A DNA stretch of 64,000 nucleotides from Kitasatospora paranensis (GCF_039544005.1 NZ_BAABKV010000001.1:4774001-4838000), one strand, 5' to 3'. Counted from the first letter of the stretch, positions 1 through 8,466 are shown. Numbers and translations are program-made. The notes: generated by a model not told the origin, from the sequence alone.

Positions 1-165
1 TGATTTATAGCTCTTTCGCGCATGAATACGCAATAGCGTTCGCCCGGACGGGCCAGCGCGCGCTGTCCCGACCGCGCGCGCCGTGCACGCGGTGTGCAAA
101 GCTGTGCAGGCTTCGCGCAGCTGCGCGCAGCGGATCGGGCGTCTGCGCGGGAGGGGCGGCACAGC

Positions 166-960
166 ATGTCCAGGTACGAGCGGTGGAACGCACTGCTGGA
201 ACTCCTCGCCGAGCAGGGCCGGCTGGAGGTCGAGGAAGCCGCCGAGGCCCTGCAGGTCTCGGCCGCCACCATCCGGCGCGACCTCGACCAGCTGGCCCGT
301 CAGCAGATGGTCACCCGCACCCGCGGTGGGGCGGTCGCGCACCACGTCTCGTACGACCTGCCGCTGCGCTACAAGACTGCGCGGCACGCCGACGCCAAGC
401 AGCGGATCGCCGCCGCGGTCGCCGGCCTGGTCTCGCCCGGCGAGGTGGTCGGCCTGAACGGCGGCACCACCACCACCGAGGTCGCGCGGGCGCTCGCCGT
501 TCGGACGGACCTGACCGAGCGCCCCGAGAGCGGCGCCGGCCAGGGTCTCACCGTGGTCACCAACGCGCTGAACATCGCCAACGAGCTGACCGTCCGCCCG
601 CAGGTCAAGATCGTGGTCACCGGTGGCGTCGCCCGGCCGCAGTCCTACGAGCTGATCGGCCCGCTCGCCGGGCTGTTGCTCGGCGAGCTGACCCTCGACG
701 TCACGGTGCTCGGCGTGGACGCCCTCGACGTGGTGCACGGGGCCACTGCCCACCACGAGGGCGAGGCCGGGGTGAACCGGCTGCTCGCCGACCGGGCCCG
801 CCGGGTGGTGGTCGCCGCCGACTCCTCCAAGCTCGGCCAGCGCGCCTTCGCCCGGATCTGCGGGGTGGAGGCCATCGAGACCCTGGTCACCGACGCCGGC
901 GCCGGGGAGGACGTGACGCGCGCCTTCACGGAGGCGGGCCTCCAGGTGATCACGGTCTGA
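166..960 (+). CDS. DeoR-family transcriptional regulator
   Basis: 264-residue DeoR/GlpR-type regulator. The N-terminal 55 residues form a winged helix-turn-helix (EAAEALQVSAATIRRDL, about residues 23-39), followed by the typical TRTRGGAV hinge. The rest is a DeoR C-terminal sugar-phosphate sensor domain with the phosphosugar-loop motif GLNGGTTTTEVARA. Such proteins repress sugar-use genes until a phosphorylated sugar binds. I chose the ATG at 166 because the SD-like GGGAGGGG lies about 8-14 bases upstream and the domain starts there; an in-frame start at 94 would add unstructured residues. The next gene is a sugar-binding lipoprotein on the same strand, 157 bases downstream, but it carries its own operator, so regulation of it by this protein is inference only. 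Confidence 0.88.
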   Translation: MSRYERWNALLELLAEQGRLEVEEAAEALQVSAATIRRDLDQLARQQMVTRTRGGAVAHHVSYDLPLRYKTARHADAKQRIAAAVAGLVSPGEVVGLNGGTTTTEVARALAVRTDLTERPESGAGQGLTVVTNALNIANELTVRPQVKIVVTGGVARPQSYELIGPLAGLLLGELTLDVTVLGVDALDVVHGATAHHEGEAGVNRLLADRARRVVVAADSSKLGQRAFARICGVEAIETLVTDAGAGEDVTRAFTEAGLQVITV

Positions 961-1045
961 ACACCCTGGCCGAACCGCCCCGATTCGCCCGATTCCGGTT
1001 GCACCTGATGCAACGTGATCTGACACTTCGGTAACTACCGGCCCG

Positions 1046-1061
1046 AGAGGTCTGGACCACT
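1046..1061 (+). promoter_or_regulatory. Candidate DasR operator (dre-like site)
   Basis: AGAGGTCTGGACCACT is a near-palindrome that agrees at about 13 of 16 positions with the dre consensus I recall for the GntR-type regulator DasR (ACTGGTCTAGACCACT). It sits 57 bases before the start of a sugar-binding lipoprotein gene, the same arrangement as at known DasR targets for N-acetylglucosamine or chitobiose uptake. Function is inferred from sequence only. Confidence 0.6.
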
Positions 1062-1117
1062 GGTGCACCGGCTTGGGAGGGTGGCCGCCGCTCACCCTCC
1101 CGAAGGCGGTACCCGCG

Positions 1118-2416
1118 TTGAACACTCCTGCCCGGCCGCGCCCGCTGCGCGGCTCCTGTCGCGCCGGCCTCGCCGCCGCGACCGCCGCCGCCCTGCTCCT
1201 CACCGGCTGCGGCGCCCTCGGCAGCCTCGACGGCACGGTGACCCTCAAGCTGGTCGCCGCCGACTACGGCGACAACGAGGAGAACAGCACCGCGCACTTC
1301 TGGTCCGACGTGGCGCAGCGCTTCGAACAGGCCAACCCCGGCATCAAGGTCTCCGTCGACCTGCAGAGCTGGACGGACATCGACCGCCACGTCGCGGACC
1401 TGATCAAGGCCGGCCACACCCCCGACCTGGTGCAGACCGGCGGCTTCGCCGACCAGGTCGCTGCCGGCCGGCTCTACCCCGCCACGGACGTGCTCTCCAT
1501 CGACACCCAGGCGAACATGATCGACGCCTTCGCCCGGGCCGGCCAGGTGCTCGGCAGCCAGTACGGCATCCCGTTCGTCGCCTCCACCCGGGTCTTCTTC
1601 TACAACAAGACCATGTTCGCCAAGGCCGGCATCACCGCCCCGCCCACCACCTGGGACGAGCTGCGGCACGACGCCGAACTGATCAAGGCCAAGGTGCCCG
1701 GGGTCACCCCGTACGCGCTGCCGCTCGGGCCCGAGGAGGCCCAGGCCGAGTCGATGATCTGGGCCATGGGCGGGGGCGGCGGCCTCGCCGACAACGCCGG
1801 CAACTACACCTTCGACAGCCCGCAGAACCAGGCCACCTTCGCCTGGCTGCGCACCAACCTCGTACAGCGCCGGTTGACCTACGCGGACCCGGCCGCCACC
1901 GACCGCAAGACGGCCTTCAACGACTTCGCCGCCGGCAAGGTCGCCATGCTCAACGGCCACCCCGGCCTGATCAGCAAGGCCGCCGCAGCGAAGGTCGACT
2001 ACGGTACGGCGGCCATCCCGCGCCGCGACGCCTCCGTCCGCGACGCCACCTTCGGCGTCGCCGACTGGATCATGGCGTTCAAGGCCAACGGCCACCGCGC
2101 GGAGATCAAGAAGTTCCTCAACCTGCTGTACCAGGAGCAGAACCAGCTCGAGTTCGACGAGCAGTACAACCTGCTCCCGGTCACCCAGGACACCCGCCAG
2201 GAGATGACCTCCAACGGGCGGCACGCCGACCTGACGGAGTTCCTCAACGCCCTGCCCACCGCCAACTTCTACCCGTACGGCGACCCGGCCTGGGACAAGG
2301 TCAGCGGCATGGTCAAGAAGCAGATCGGCGGAGCGGTCAAGGACGGCGGCGACCAGGCACTGGCCGCGCTGCAGACCGCCGCGTCGGCCGAGGCCGCCCG
2401 GGCCCGCCGGCAGTGA
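1118..2416 (+). CDS. Extracellular sugar-binding lipoprotein (ABC transporter)
   Basis: 432-residue type 1 extracellular solute-binding protein of the carbohydrate uptake family. The N-terminus is a lipoprotein signal: basic residues, a hydrophobic AAATAAALLL core and the lipobox LLTGC, so the mature protein is anchored to the outer face of the membrane by a diacylglyceryl cysteine. The body has the usual two-lobe binding-protein features (YNKTMFAKAGI, DELRHDAELIK). I chose TTG at 1118 because GAAGGCGG lies 8 bases upstream and the signal peptide begins there; an upstream TTG at 1073 is less likely. No permease or ATPase gene is next to it, so it would have to work with a transporter encoded elsewhere (MsiK-type shared ATPases are usual in Streptomyces). 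The substrate is unknown; the DasR-like operator upstream hints at an amino sugar. Confidence 0.85.
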   Translation: MNTPARPRPLRGSCRAGLAAATAAALLLTGCGALGSLDGTVTLKLVAADYGDNEENSTAHFWSDVAQRFEQANPGIKVSVDLQSWTDIDRHVADLIKAGHTPDLVQTGGFADQVAAGRLYPATDVLSIDTQANMIDAFARAGQVLGSQYGIPFVASTRVFFYNKTMFAKAGITAPPTTWDELRHDAELIKAKVPGVTPYALPLGPEEAQAESMIWAMGGGGGLADNAGNYTFDSPQNQATFAWLRTNLVQRRLTYADPAATDRKTAFNDFAAGKVAMLNGHPGLISKAAAAKVDYGTAAIPRRDASVRDATFGVADWIMAFKANGHRAEIKKFLNLLYQEQNQLEFDEQYNLLPVTQDTRQEMTSNGRHADLTEFLNALPTANFYPYGDPAWDKVSGMVKKQIGGAVKDGGDQALAALQTAASAEAARARRQ

Positions 2417-2429
2417 CCGGGGCCGACGG

Positions 2430-2771
2430 TCAGGCGACGGTCAGCGCGTAGGCCTTCCGCAGCGTCTCGTGGACCGTCCAGGTGGTGCGGTCGCCGGCCC
2501 GCAGCACCGCGGCGTCGCCCGGGCCCACCTCCAGCGTCGGGCCGCCCTCGACCTCGATGGTGGCCCGGCCGCTGAGCACCACGAACAGCTCGTCGGCCTC
2601 GGTGTCGGTCACCACCCCGGGGGTGATCTGCCAGAGCCCGCGCAGCTCGCGGCCGTCCGGGGAGCTCCACAGCACCCGGCCGGTCACCTCCGGCGTGCCG
2701 GAGACGATCTGGGCGGGGTCGAGCGGCTCGGGCTCCAGCTCGGCGTCGGGGACGTGCAGGACGAAGGTCAT
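2430..2771 (-). CDS. Cupin domain protein (DUF861-like)
   Basis: 113-residue single cupin barrel. Central motifs ADELFVVLSGRATIEVEGG and GPGDAAVLRAGDRTTWTV correspond to the two cupin motifs of the DUF861/(S)-ureidoglycine aminohydrolase-like subgroup; only few metal-ligand histidines are present, so activity is uncertain. The gene converges on the binding-protein gene and ends 14 bases from it. The start ATG at 2771 is preceded by TAGCGT six bases upstream, which points to a leaderless transcript. Specific role unknown. Confidence 0.8.
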   Translation of the reverse strand: MTFVLHVPDAELEPEPLDPAQIVSGTPEVTGRVLWSSPDGRELRGLWQITPGVVTDTEADELFVVLSGRATIEVEGGPTLEVGPGDAAVLRAGDRTTWTVHETLRKAYALTVA

Positions 2772-2892
2772 GGTCCGACGCTAGACCCGGCCGGCGCCGC
2801 CCCGCGACGGCAGAGTGTGTCCCACCGGCCGGGCAGAATGACACCCCGTAAGACCGTACGAGGGGGACGCTGCCGAGGAGGTGGACACGGCC

Positions 2893-3120
2893 ATGGCCGA
2901 CCTGACCGACCGCGAGCGCGCGGTCCTCGCCCTGGAGGCCCGGCCCTGGCGGACGGCCGGCGCCAAGGAACGGGCCATCCGCGAGGAGCTCGACATCTCC
3001 GCCACCCGCTACTACCAGCTGGTGAACGCCCTGTTGGACCGGCCCGAGGCGCTCGCCGCCGACCCCGTCCTGGTGAACCGGCTGCGCCGGGTGCGGGAGC
3101 GCCGCAGGGCCGAACGCTGA
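2893..3120 (+). CDS. DUF3263 family small protein
   Basis: 75-residue protein of the actinobacterial DUF3263 family, recognised from DRERAVLALE, the KERAIREELDISATRYYQLVNALL stretch and the VNRLRRVRERR tail. The middle region looks like a helix-turn-helix, so it may bind DNA, but no function has been shown that I know of. ATG at 2893 is preferred: GAGGAGG ends 11 bases upstream, whereas the in-frame GTG at 2881 directly abuts that SD sequence. It sits just ahead of otsB, a neighbour pair often seen in Streptomyces. Confidence 0.82.
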   Translation: MADLTDRERAVLALEARPWRTAGAKERAIREELDISATRYYQLVNALLDRPEALAADPVLVNRLRRVRERRRAER

Positions 3121-3165
3121 CCGCGGCCAGGGGTGCCCGGGCCGCAGCTGGGTAGCGTGCTGGGC

Positions 3166-4026
3166 ATGGGCATTCCCGAGGAGTTCGTCCCGCGCACCCC
3201 CGCCGGCCGCGACGGCCTGGCGGCGCTGCTGTCCGCACCCCGCGAGGCGGTGGTCGCCCTCGACTTCGACGGCACACTGGCGCCGATCGTCGCCGATCCG
3301 GACGCCGCCCGGGCCCACCCCGGAGCCGCGGCCGCGCTCTCCCGGCTGGCACCGCGGCTGGGCGCCGTGGTCGTGGTGACCGGCCGCCCGGCCGCCGTCG
3401 CCGTCGAGTACGGCGGCTTCGCCGGCGTGCCCGGGCTGGAGCACCTGACCGTGCTGGGCCAGTACGGCGCCGAGCGCTGGGAGGCCCGGACGGGTGCGCT
3501 GTCCTCGCCCGAGCCGCCGCCGGGGGTGGCCGCGCTGCGCGCCGCGCTGCCCGCGCTGCTGGCCGCCGAGCGGGCGCCCGAGGGCACCTGGACGGAGGAC
3601 AAGGGCCGGGCGCTGGCCGTGCACACCCGACGGACGGCCGAACCACAGCAGACTTTGGACCGGCTGCGCGCGCCGCTCGCCGCGCTGGCCGCCGAGCACG
3701 GCCTGGTGGTGGAGCCCGGCCGGTTCGTGCTGGAGCTGCGGCCGCCGGGCGTCGACAAGGGCGCCGCCCTGACCGCCTTCCTGGCCGAGCGCTCCGCGCG
3801 GACGGTGCTCTACGCCGGCGACGACCTCGGCGACCTCGCCGCGTACGCCGCCGTCGAGGAGCGCCGCACCGAGGAACTGCCCGGTCTCCTGGTGTGCAGC
3901 GGCCCGACCACCGGCGAGGCCCCCGTCCGCGAGCTCGCCGACCGGGCCGACCTCGTGGTGCCCGGCCCGGCGGGGGTGGTGGGCCTGCTGGCCGCCCTCG
4001 GGGCCGAACTCAGCCCAGCGCGTTGA
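3166..4026 (+). CDS. otsB: Trehalose-6-phosphate phosphatase
   Basis: 286-residue HAD-superfamily phosphatase that removes phosphate from trehalose 6-phosphate to give trehalose, acting in the cytoplasm as the second step of the OtsA-OtsB route. HAD motif I is DFDGTLAPI (catalytic Asp near residue 31), motif II lies in VVVVTGRP, and motif IV is YAGDDLGDLAAY near the C-terminus. The ATG at 3166 is chosen because TAGCGT ends 7 bases upstream (a -10 element), suggesting a leaderless mRNA; an upstream GTG at 3133 lacks support. The gene converges on otsA and the two coding ends overlap by 17 bases, so the two enzymes of the pathway are transcribed towards each other. Confidence 0.92.
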   Translation: MGIPEEFVPRTPAGRDGLAALLSAPREAVVALDFDGTLAPIVADPDAARAHPGAAAALSRLAPRLGAVVVVTGRPAAVAVEYGGFAGVPGLEHLTVLGQYGAERWEARTGALSSPEPPPGVAALRAALPALLAAERAPEGTWTEDKGRALAVHTRRTAEPQQTLDRLRAPLAALAAEHGLVVEPGRFVLELRPPGVDKGAALTAFLAERSARTVLYAGDDLGDLAAYAAVEERRTEELPGLLVCSGPTTGEAPVRELADRADLVVPGPAGVVGLLAALGAELSPAR

Positions 4027-5479
4027 GCTGGTCCAGGAACCACTGCTGCGGGGGCAGCGCGGTGGCGGCCGCGGCGAGCCGCTTGCACCGGTCGGCGCGC
4101 TCGCCGTCCGGCATGGTCAGCGCCCGGTGCAGGGCCTCCGCGGTCTCCACGACGTCGTACGGGTTGACCGTGACGGCGTCCTCGCCGAGCTCGGCGTGCG
4201 CCCCCGCCTCGCGGGACAGCACGAGCGCGCAGCCGGCGTCGGAGACCACCGGGACTTCCTTGGCCACCAGGTTCATGCCGTCCCGGATCGGGTTCACCAG
4301 CGCCACGTCGGCCAGCCGGTAGGCCGCCAGCGACCGCGGGAAGTCGTCGTTGACGTGCAGGATCAGCGGCTGCCAGTCGGGCGTGGAGAACTCGTCGTCG
4401 ATCTCCTGCGCGATCCGCTGCACGGCGGCGGTGTACTCGCGGTACTCCGGCAGGTCGTGCCGGGACGGGTAGGCGAACGCGATGTGCACGACCCGGTCGC
4501 GCCACTCGGGCCTGGTGCGCAGCAGGTGCCGGTAGGCGAGCAGGCCGCGGACGATGTTCTTGCTCAGCTCGGTGCGGTCGACCCGGACGATCGTCCGCCG
4601 GTCGCCGACCGACTCGCGCAGCGCGGCGAGCCGGGCGTCCACGTCGGGCCGGTGCGCGCGCTCCCGCAGGAAGTCGGCGTCGGCGCCCAGGCCGTGCACG
4701 CCCAGCCGGGTCGTCCGGCCCGCGTGGGTCACGGTCAGCGCGGCGCGGTCGACCTCGGCGCCGAGGACGGCGGCACAGCAGTCGGCGAACGCCAGCGCCC
4801 ACCGCTCGGTGAGGAAGCCGGCCCGGTCGGCGCCGAGGATGCCGGTCAGCACGGCGGCGGCGACGTCGTCCGGCAGCAGCCGGTAGTACTCGGGCGGGGC
4901 CCACGGGGTGTGCGAGAAGTGGCCGATCCGCAGGTCCGGGCGGAGCGCACGGAGCAGCTCGGGGGCGAGCGACAGGTGGTAGTCCTGCACCAGCACGGCC
5001 GCGCCGGGCGCGGCCTCCGCGGCGAGCGCCTCGGCGAAGGCGGTGTTGTACGCGACGTAGGACTCCCACTCGCGCCGGAACCGGTCGTCGAACACCGGCG
5101 AGACCGGGGTGTCGTACAGCAGGTGGTGGACGAACCAGAGCGTGGAGTTGGCGATGCCGTTGTAGGCGCGGGCGAACGTTCCCGGCTCGATGTCCAGCAT
5201 CCGGACAGCCTGTCCGCCGACATCGTGCCCGGCCCGGTCCAGCCGGCCGTCCGGTGCCTGCCGCGCCGCCTGCCGGTCCGCGTCGCCGAGCGCCGCGCAG
5301 ACCCAGACCGCGGTCGGGTCGTCGATGGCGGAGAGCCCGGAGACCAGCCCGCCACCGCCTCTGCGCAGGGTGAGCGTGCCGTCGTCCTCGCTGCTGAAGG
5401 ACACCGGGCCGCGGTTCGAGGCCACCAGGATGGGGGCGGCGCCGGACTGCTGCTGGGGTTCGAACGCGAGATCGGCCAT
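4010..5479 (-). CDS. otsA: Trehalose-6-phosphate synthase
   Basis: 489-residue GT20 glycosyltransferase that joins glucose from a nucleotide donor to glucose 6-phosphate, giving trehalose 6-phosphate. Hallmarks are ASNRGPVSF near the N-terminus, the GGGGLVSGL loop, VLVQDYHLSLAPELL, the HTPWAPPEYYRLLP segment, RVDRTELSKNI and the donor-binding region DGMNLVAKEVPV. The ATG at 5479 is favoured over an upstream in-frame start at 5512 because TAGGGG lies 3-8 bases further upstream (leaderless pattern) and because family members begin shortly before the ASNRGP motif. Together with convergent otsB this gives a complete cytoplasmic trehalose pathway. Confidence 0.92.
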   Translation of the reverse strand: MADLAFEPQQQSGAAPILVASNRGPVSFSSEDDGTLTLRRGGGGLVSGLSAIDDPTAVWVCAALGDADRQAARQAPDGRLDRAGHDVGGQAVRMLDIEPGTFARAYNGIANSTLWFVHHLLYDTPVSPVFDDRFRREWESYVAYNTAFAEALAAEAAPGAAVLVQDYHLSLAPELLRALRPDLRIGHFSHTPWAPPEYYRLLPDDVAAAVLTGILGADRAGFLTERWALAFADCCAAVLGAEVDRAALTVTHAGRTTRLGVHGLGADADFLRERAHRPDVDARLAALRESVGDRRTIVRVDRTELSKNIVRGLLAYRHLLRTRPEWRDRVVHIAFAYPSRHDLPEYREYTAAVQRIAQEIDDEFSTPDWQPLILHVNDDFPRSLAAYRLADVALVNPIRDGMNLVAKEVPVVSDAGCALVLSREAGAHAELGEDAVTVNPYDVVETAEALHRALTMPDGERADRCKRLAAAATALPPQQWFLDQLNALG

Positions 5480-5552
5480 ATCCCCTAGCTTGCCGCGCGG
5501 CCGGGGGTGCAAACCATTCGGCGGCGGCGCGCGGCCCGGTGTCCGGTGAACT

Positions 5553-6568
5553 TCAGGGAAACGCGCGGCGCTGCCGGTACTCCGGAACGGTCCGCATCGG
5601 CGGCCGCTCCAGGGAGCTGACCGGGTGGGTGTGCGCGGTGAAGCCGCTGCTCTCCGGGTCGCGGTCGAACTGGGTGAGCAACGGGCGGACCAGGTCCGCG
5701 GAGGCCTTCAGCCGGTGGCTGCGGTCCAGCCGTTCCAGCGCGGTGCGGTAGATCGTCGCCGCCATCCGGCCGAGTGCCTGCCCGTCCTGGTGCCGGTGGT
5801 GCCGCACACCCACGTCCACCTGGGCCAGCGCGTCGAGCCCGACCTCCTCCAGCGCGTCCACCAGCAGTCCCAGCTCGACCCCGTAGCCGGTCGGGAAGGG
5901 CAGCCGCTCCAGCAGGCCGCGCCGCGCCGCGTACTCGCCCCCAGCGGCTGCACGAACCCGGCCAGCTGCGGCCAGTGCAGGTTCAGCAGCGGGCGGGCGA
6001 CCAGCTCGGTCACCCGGCCGCCGCCGGCCGGCACCACCGCGCCCTGGGTCTCCAGCGGACGGTCGTACATCGCCTTGACCAGCTGGATCCCCGGGTCGGT
6101 GAGCAGTGGTCCCACGATGCCGGAGACCAGCGCCGGGTCGAACTCCCGCAGGTCGGCGTCGACGAAGCAGACGATCGCGCCGGAGGTCGCCAGCAGCGAC
6201 CGCCAGAGCACCTCGCCCTTGCCGGGCGCGGCCGCGACCCGGGGCAGCAGGTCGTCGCGGTGCACCACCCGGGCGCCGGCCGCGCGGGCCGTCTCGGCGG
6301 TGCGGTCCACCGAGCCGGAGTCGACCACCACGAGCTCGTCGACCAGCGGCAGACGCTCCATCAGTTCCTCGCGGATCCGGGTGACGATCTCCCCGACGGT
6401 CGGCTCCTCGTCCAGGGCCGGCAGGACCACGCTCACCGTGCCGTCCGGGCCGGCCGCCCGCTTCGCGGCGAGCAGGTGCTCCACCGGCCGGTCGGCCGCC
6501 GTCCAGGAGCGGCGGCGCAGCCAGGACGCCACCTCCGGGAGGACGTCCGGGCGGGGCTGGTCGGTCAC
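5553..6568 (-). pseudogene. gpgS: Glucosyl-3-phosphoglycerate synthase, frameshifted
   Basis: GT-A fold glycosyltransferase that transfers glucose to 3-phosphoglycerate, the first step of glucosylglycerate (and in mycobacteria methylglucose lipopolysaccharide) synthesis. Conserved parts: VVLPALDEEPTVGEIV, VVDSGSVDRTAE, GKGEVLWRS, CFVDADLREFDP and, after the break, FPTGYGVELGLLVD with GVRHHRHQDGQALG. The frame changes at the C run 5938-5942: one inserted base restores a continuous protein of about 338 residues with the expected PLGGEYAARRGLLERLPFP. GTG at 6568 is the preferred start because GAGGAG lies 7 bases upstream. The break is most simply a homopolymer error. Next to otsA/otsB it fits a compatible-solute region. 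Confidence 0.85.
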
Positions 6569-6705
6569 GTCTCGCTCCTCGTTGCTGCCATCTCGCGTAT
6601 CGGACATCCGGGCCCGCACAACGGGCCTTCGGATACAGTCTTCGTACTGCGGCCCGACCATCGCACGCCGGGGTCACCGCAGCGCAGGACCCACAACTTC
6701 ACAGA

Positions 6706-6833
6706 GCTCATCCAGAGGGACTGAGGGAACGGCCCGTCGACGTCCCGGCAACCTTCTCGCGCGGCGCCGCAGGCCCGCCGGGACAGGTGCCAATTCCGTC
6801 CTGTGGCGCGACCGCGCCACGGGGAAGATGAGG
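6706..6833 (+). promoter_or_regulatory. SAM-I (S-box) riboswitch
   Basis: The leader matches the S-box consensus in order: CTCATCCAGAG, GGACTGAGGGA, CGGCCCG, CCCGGCAACC, AGGTGCCAATTCC and GGAAGATGAG. CTCATC (6707-6712) and GATGAG (6827-6832) are exact complements and form the closing P1 helix. The 3' P1 strand overlaps the purine-rich ribosome-binding stretch AGGAGAGAGG before the ATG at 6852, so SAM binding probably blocks translation initiation; no separate terminator hairpin with a T-run is visible. Confidence 0.92.
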
Positions 6834-6851
6834 AGAGAGGCCTCCGCCACC

Positions 6852-8138
6852 ATGGCTACCGCTACCCCTGCACCCTCCGACGTGACCACCGCCGTCGACC
6901 TCGGCCCCGCCACCGCGCTGTCCTGTCGCGAGTGCGGCGCCCGCTCCCCGCTCGGCCCGGACTTCGCCTGTCCGGAGTGCTTCGGCCCGCTGGAGATCGC
7001 GTACGACTACAGCGGGTACGAGGCCGAGGAGCTCCGCAAGCGCATCGAGGCCGGCCCGGCCAGCATCTGGCGCTACGCCCCGCTGCTGCCCGTCCCCGCG
7101 GACGTCGCCGACAAGCCCAACCTCAACCCCGGCTGGACCCCGCTGGTCAAGGCCGACAACCTGGGCCGCGAGCTCGGCTTCACCGCCCAGCTGCACGTCA
7201 AGGACGACTCCGGCAACCCGACGCACTCCTTCAAGGACCGGGTCGTGGCCTGCGCCATCGAGGCCGCCCGGGCGTTCGAGTTCACCACCCTCTCCTGCTC
7301 CTCCACCGGCAACCTGGCCGGCGCGGTCGGCGCGGCCGCCGCCCGGGCCGGCTTCAACTCCTGCGTGTTCATCCCGCACGACCTGGAGCAGGGCAAGATC
7401 GTCATGGCCGGGGTGTACGGCGGTGCGCTGGTCGGCATCGACGGCAACTACGACGACGTGAACCGGTTCTGCTCCGAGCTGATCGGCGACCCGGCCGGCG
7501 AGGGCTGGGGCTTCGTCAACGTCAACCTCCGCCCCTACTACGGCGAGGGCTCCAAGACGCTGGCCTTCGAGATCTGCGAGCAGCTCGGCTGGCGGCTCCC
7601 CGAGCAGATCGTGATCCCGATCGCGTCCGGCTCCCAGCTCACCAAGATCGACAAGGGCCTGCAGGAGCTGATCAGGCTCGGCCTGGTCGAGGACCGCCCC
7701 TACCGGATCTTCGGCGCCCAGGCCGAGGGCTGCTCCCCGGTCTCCGCGGCCTTCAAGGCCGGCCGCGACGTGATCCGCCCGGTCAAGCCGGACACCATCG
7801 CGAAGTCGCTGGCGATCGGCAACCCGGCCGACGGCCCGTACGTGCTGGACATCGCCCGCCGCACCGGCGGCGCCGTCGAGGACGTCACGGACGCCGAGGT
7901 GGTCGAGGCCATCAAGCTGCTCGCCCGCACCGAGGGCATCTTCGCCGAGACCGCCGGCGGCGTCACGATCGGCGTGCTCAAGAAGCTGGTCGAGACCGGG
8001 CAGCTCGACCCGTCCAAGGAGACCGTCGCGATCAACACCGGCGACGGCCTGAAGACCCTGGACGCAGTCGCCGACGCGGGCCTGACCACCACCATCCGCC
8101 CGACGCTGGAGTCCTTCCGCGCCGCCGGCCTCGTCTGA
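6852..8138 (+). CDS. thrC/metM: Threonine synthase family enzyme, likely MetM-type homocysteine synthase
   Basis: 428-residue fold-type II PLP enzyme of the threonine synthase family. Cys25, Cys28, Cys40 and Cys43 form an N-terminal zinc-ribbon-like CRECG...CPEC pair; the PLP lysine is Lys128 in HSFKDRVV; SCSSTGNLAGAVG is the phosphate-binding loop. Automated annotation would call it threonine synthase. Two contextual facts argue for another product: it is controlled by a SAM riboswitch, which fits methionine rather than threonine synthesis, and it is co-transcribed with a ubiquitin-like sulfur carrier 32 bases downstream. From memory, Streptomyces work describes such a pair (MetM/MetO) that makes homocysteine from O-phosphohomoserine, while the hom-thrC-thrB operon lies elsewhere. 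The fold is certain; the reaction is inference. Confidence 0.88.
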   Translation: MATATPAPSDVTTAVDLGPATALSCRECGARSPLGPDFACPECFGPLEIAYDYSGYEAEELRKRIEAGPASIWRYAPLLPVPADVADKPNLNPGWTPLVKADNLGRELGFTAQLHVKDDSGNPTHSFKDRVVACAIEAARAFEFTTLSCSSTGNLAGAVGAAAARAGFNSCVFIPHDLEQGKIVMAGVYGGALVGIDGNYDDVNRFCSELIGDPAGEGWGFVNVNLRPYYGEGSKTLAFEICEQLGWRLPEQIVIPIASGSQLTKIDKGLQELIRLGLVEDRPYRIFGAQAEGCSPVSAAFKAGRDVIRPVKPDTIAKSLAIGNPADGPYVLDIARRTGGAVEDVTDAEVVEAIKLLARTEGIFAETAGGVTIGVLKKLVETGQLDPSKETVAINTGDGLKTLDAVADAGLTTTIRPTLESFRAAGLV

Positions 8139-8170
8139 GCAGCCCACCCCTTCCGCCAAGGAGCACCCGC

Positions 8171-8449
8171 ATGAGCGCCAACGTCCGCATCCCGACCATC
8201 CTGCGCACCTACACCGGCGGTTCGGCCGAGGTCACCGCCGAGGGCGCCACCCTGGCCGCCGTCATCGCGGACCTGGAGCAGAACCACGCCGGCATCGCCG
8301 CGCGCCTGCTCGACGATGCGGGCAAGCTGCGCCGCTTCGTCAACGTCTACGTCAACGACGACGACGTGCGGTTCGCCGAGGGTCTGGAGACCGAGATCAA
8401 GGACGGCGCCAACGTGTCGATCATCCCGGCGGTGGCCGGCGGCTGCTGA
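8171..8449 (+). CDS. metO: Ubiquitin-like sulfur carrier protein (MoaD/ThiS/CysO family)
   Basis: 92-residue beta-grasp protein. It shares the CysO/MoaD layout: IPTILRTYTGG at the start, RRFVNVYVNDDDVRF in the middle and VSIIPAVAGG at the end, where the last glycine would carry the thiocarboxylate sulfur. The protein does not stop at the diglycine but has one extra C-terminal residue, Cys92. A start ATG at 8171 follows AAGGAG by 7 bases. It lies in one operon with the riboswitch-controlled PLP enzyme upstream and is followed by a strong terminator. Likely role: deliver sulfur to that enzyme for homocysteine formation; the alternative is a general CysO-like carrier. The symbol metO rests on remembered literature. 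Confidence 0.82.
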   Translation: MSANVRIPTILRTYTGGSAEVTAEGATLAAVIADLEQNHAGIAARLLDDAGKLRRFVNVYVNDDDVRFAEGLETEIKDGANVSIIPAVAGGC

Positions 8450-8466
8450 GCCCGGCGCGCACACCT

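Noticed and set aside
1..165. Short open frames upstream of the DeoR gene
   Set aside because: No coding bias or start signals; the stretch looks like promoter DNA and the window edge cuts it.
5553..6568. True pseudogene decay of gpgS and the other broken genes
   Set aside because: Single-base changes at G/C runs only, with all catalytic motifs kept, fit sequencing errors better.
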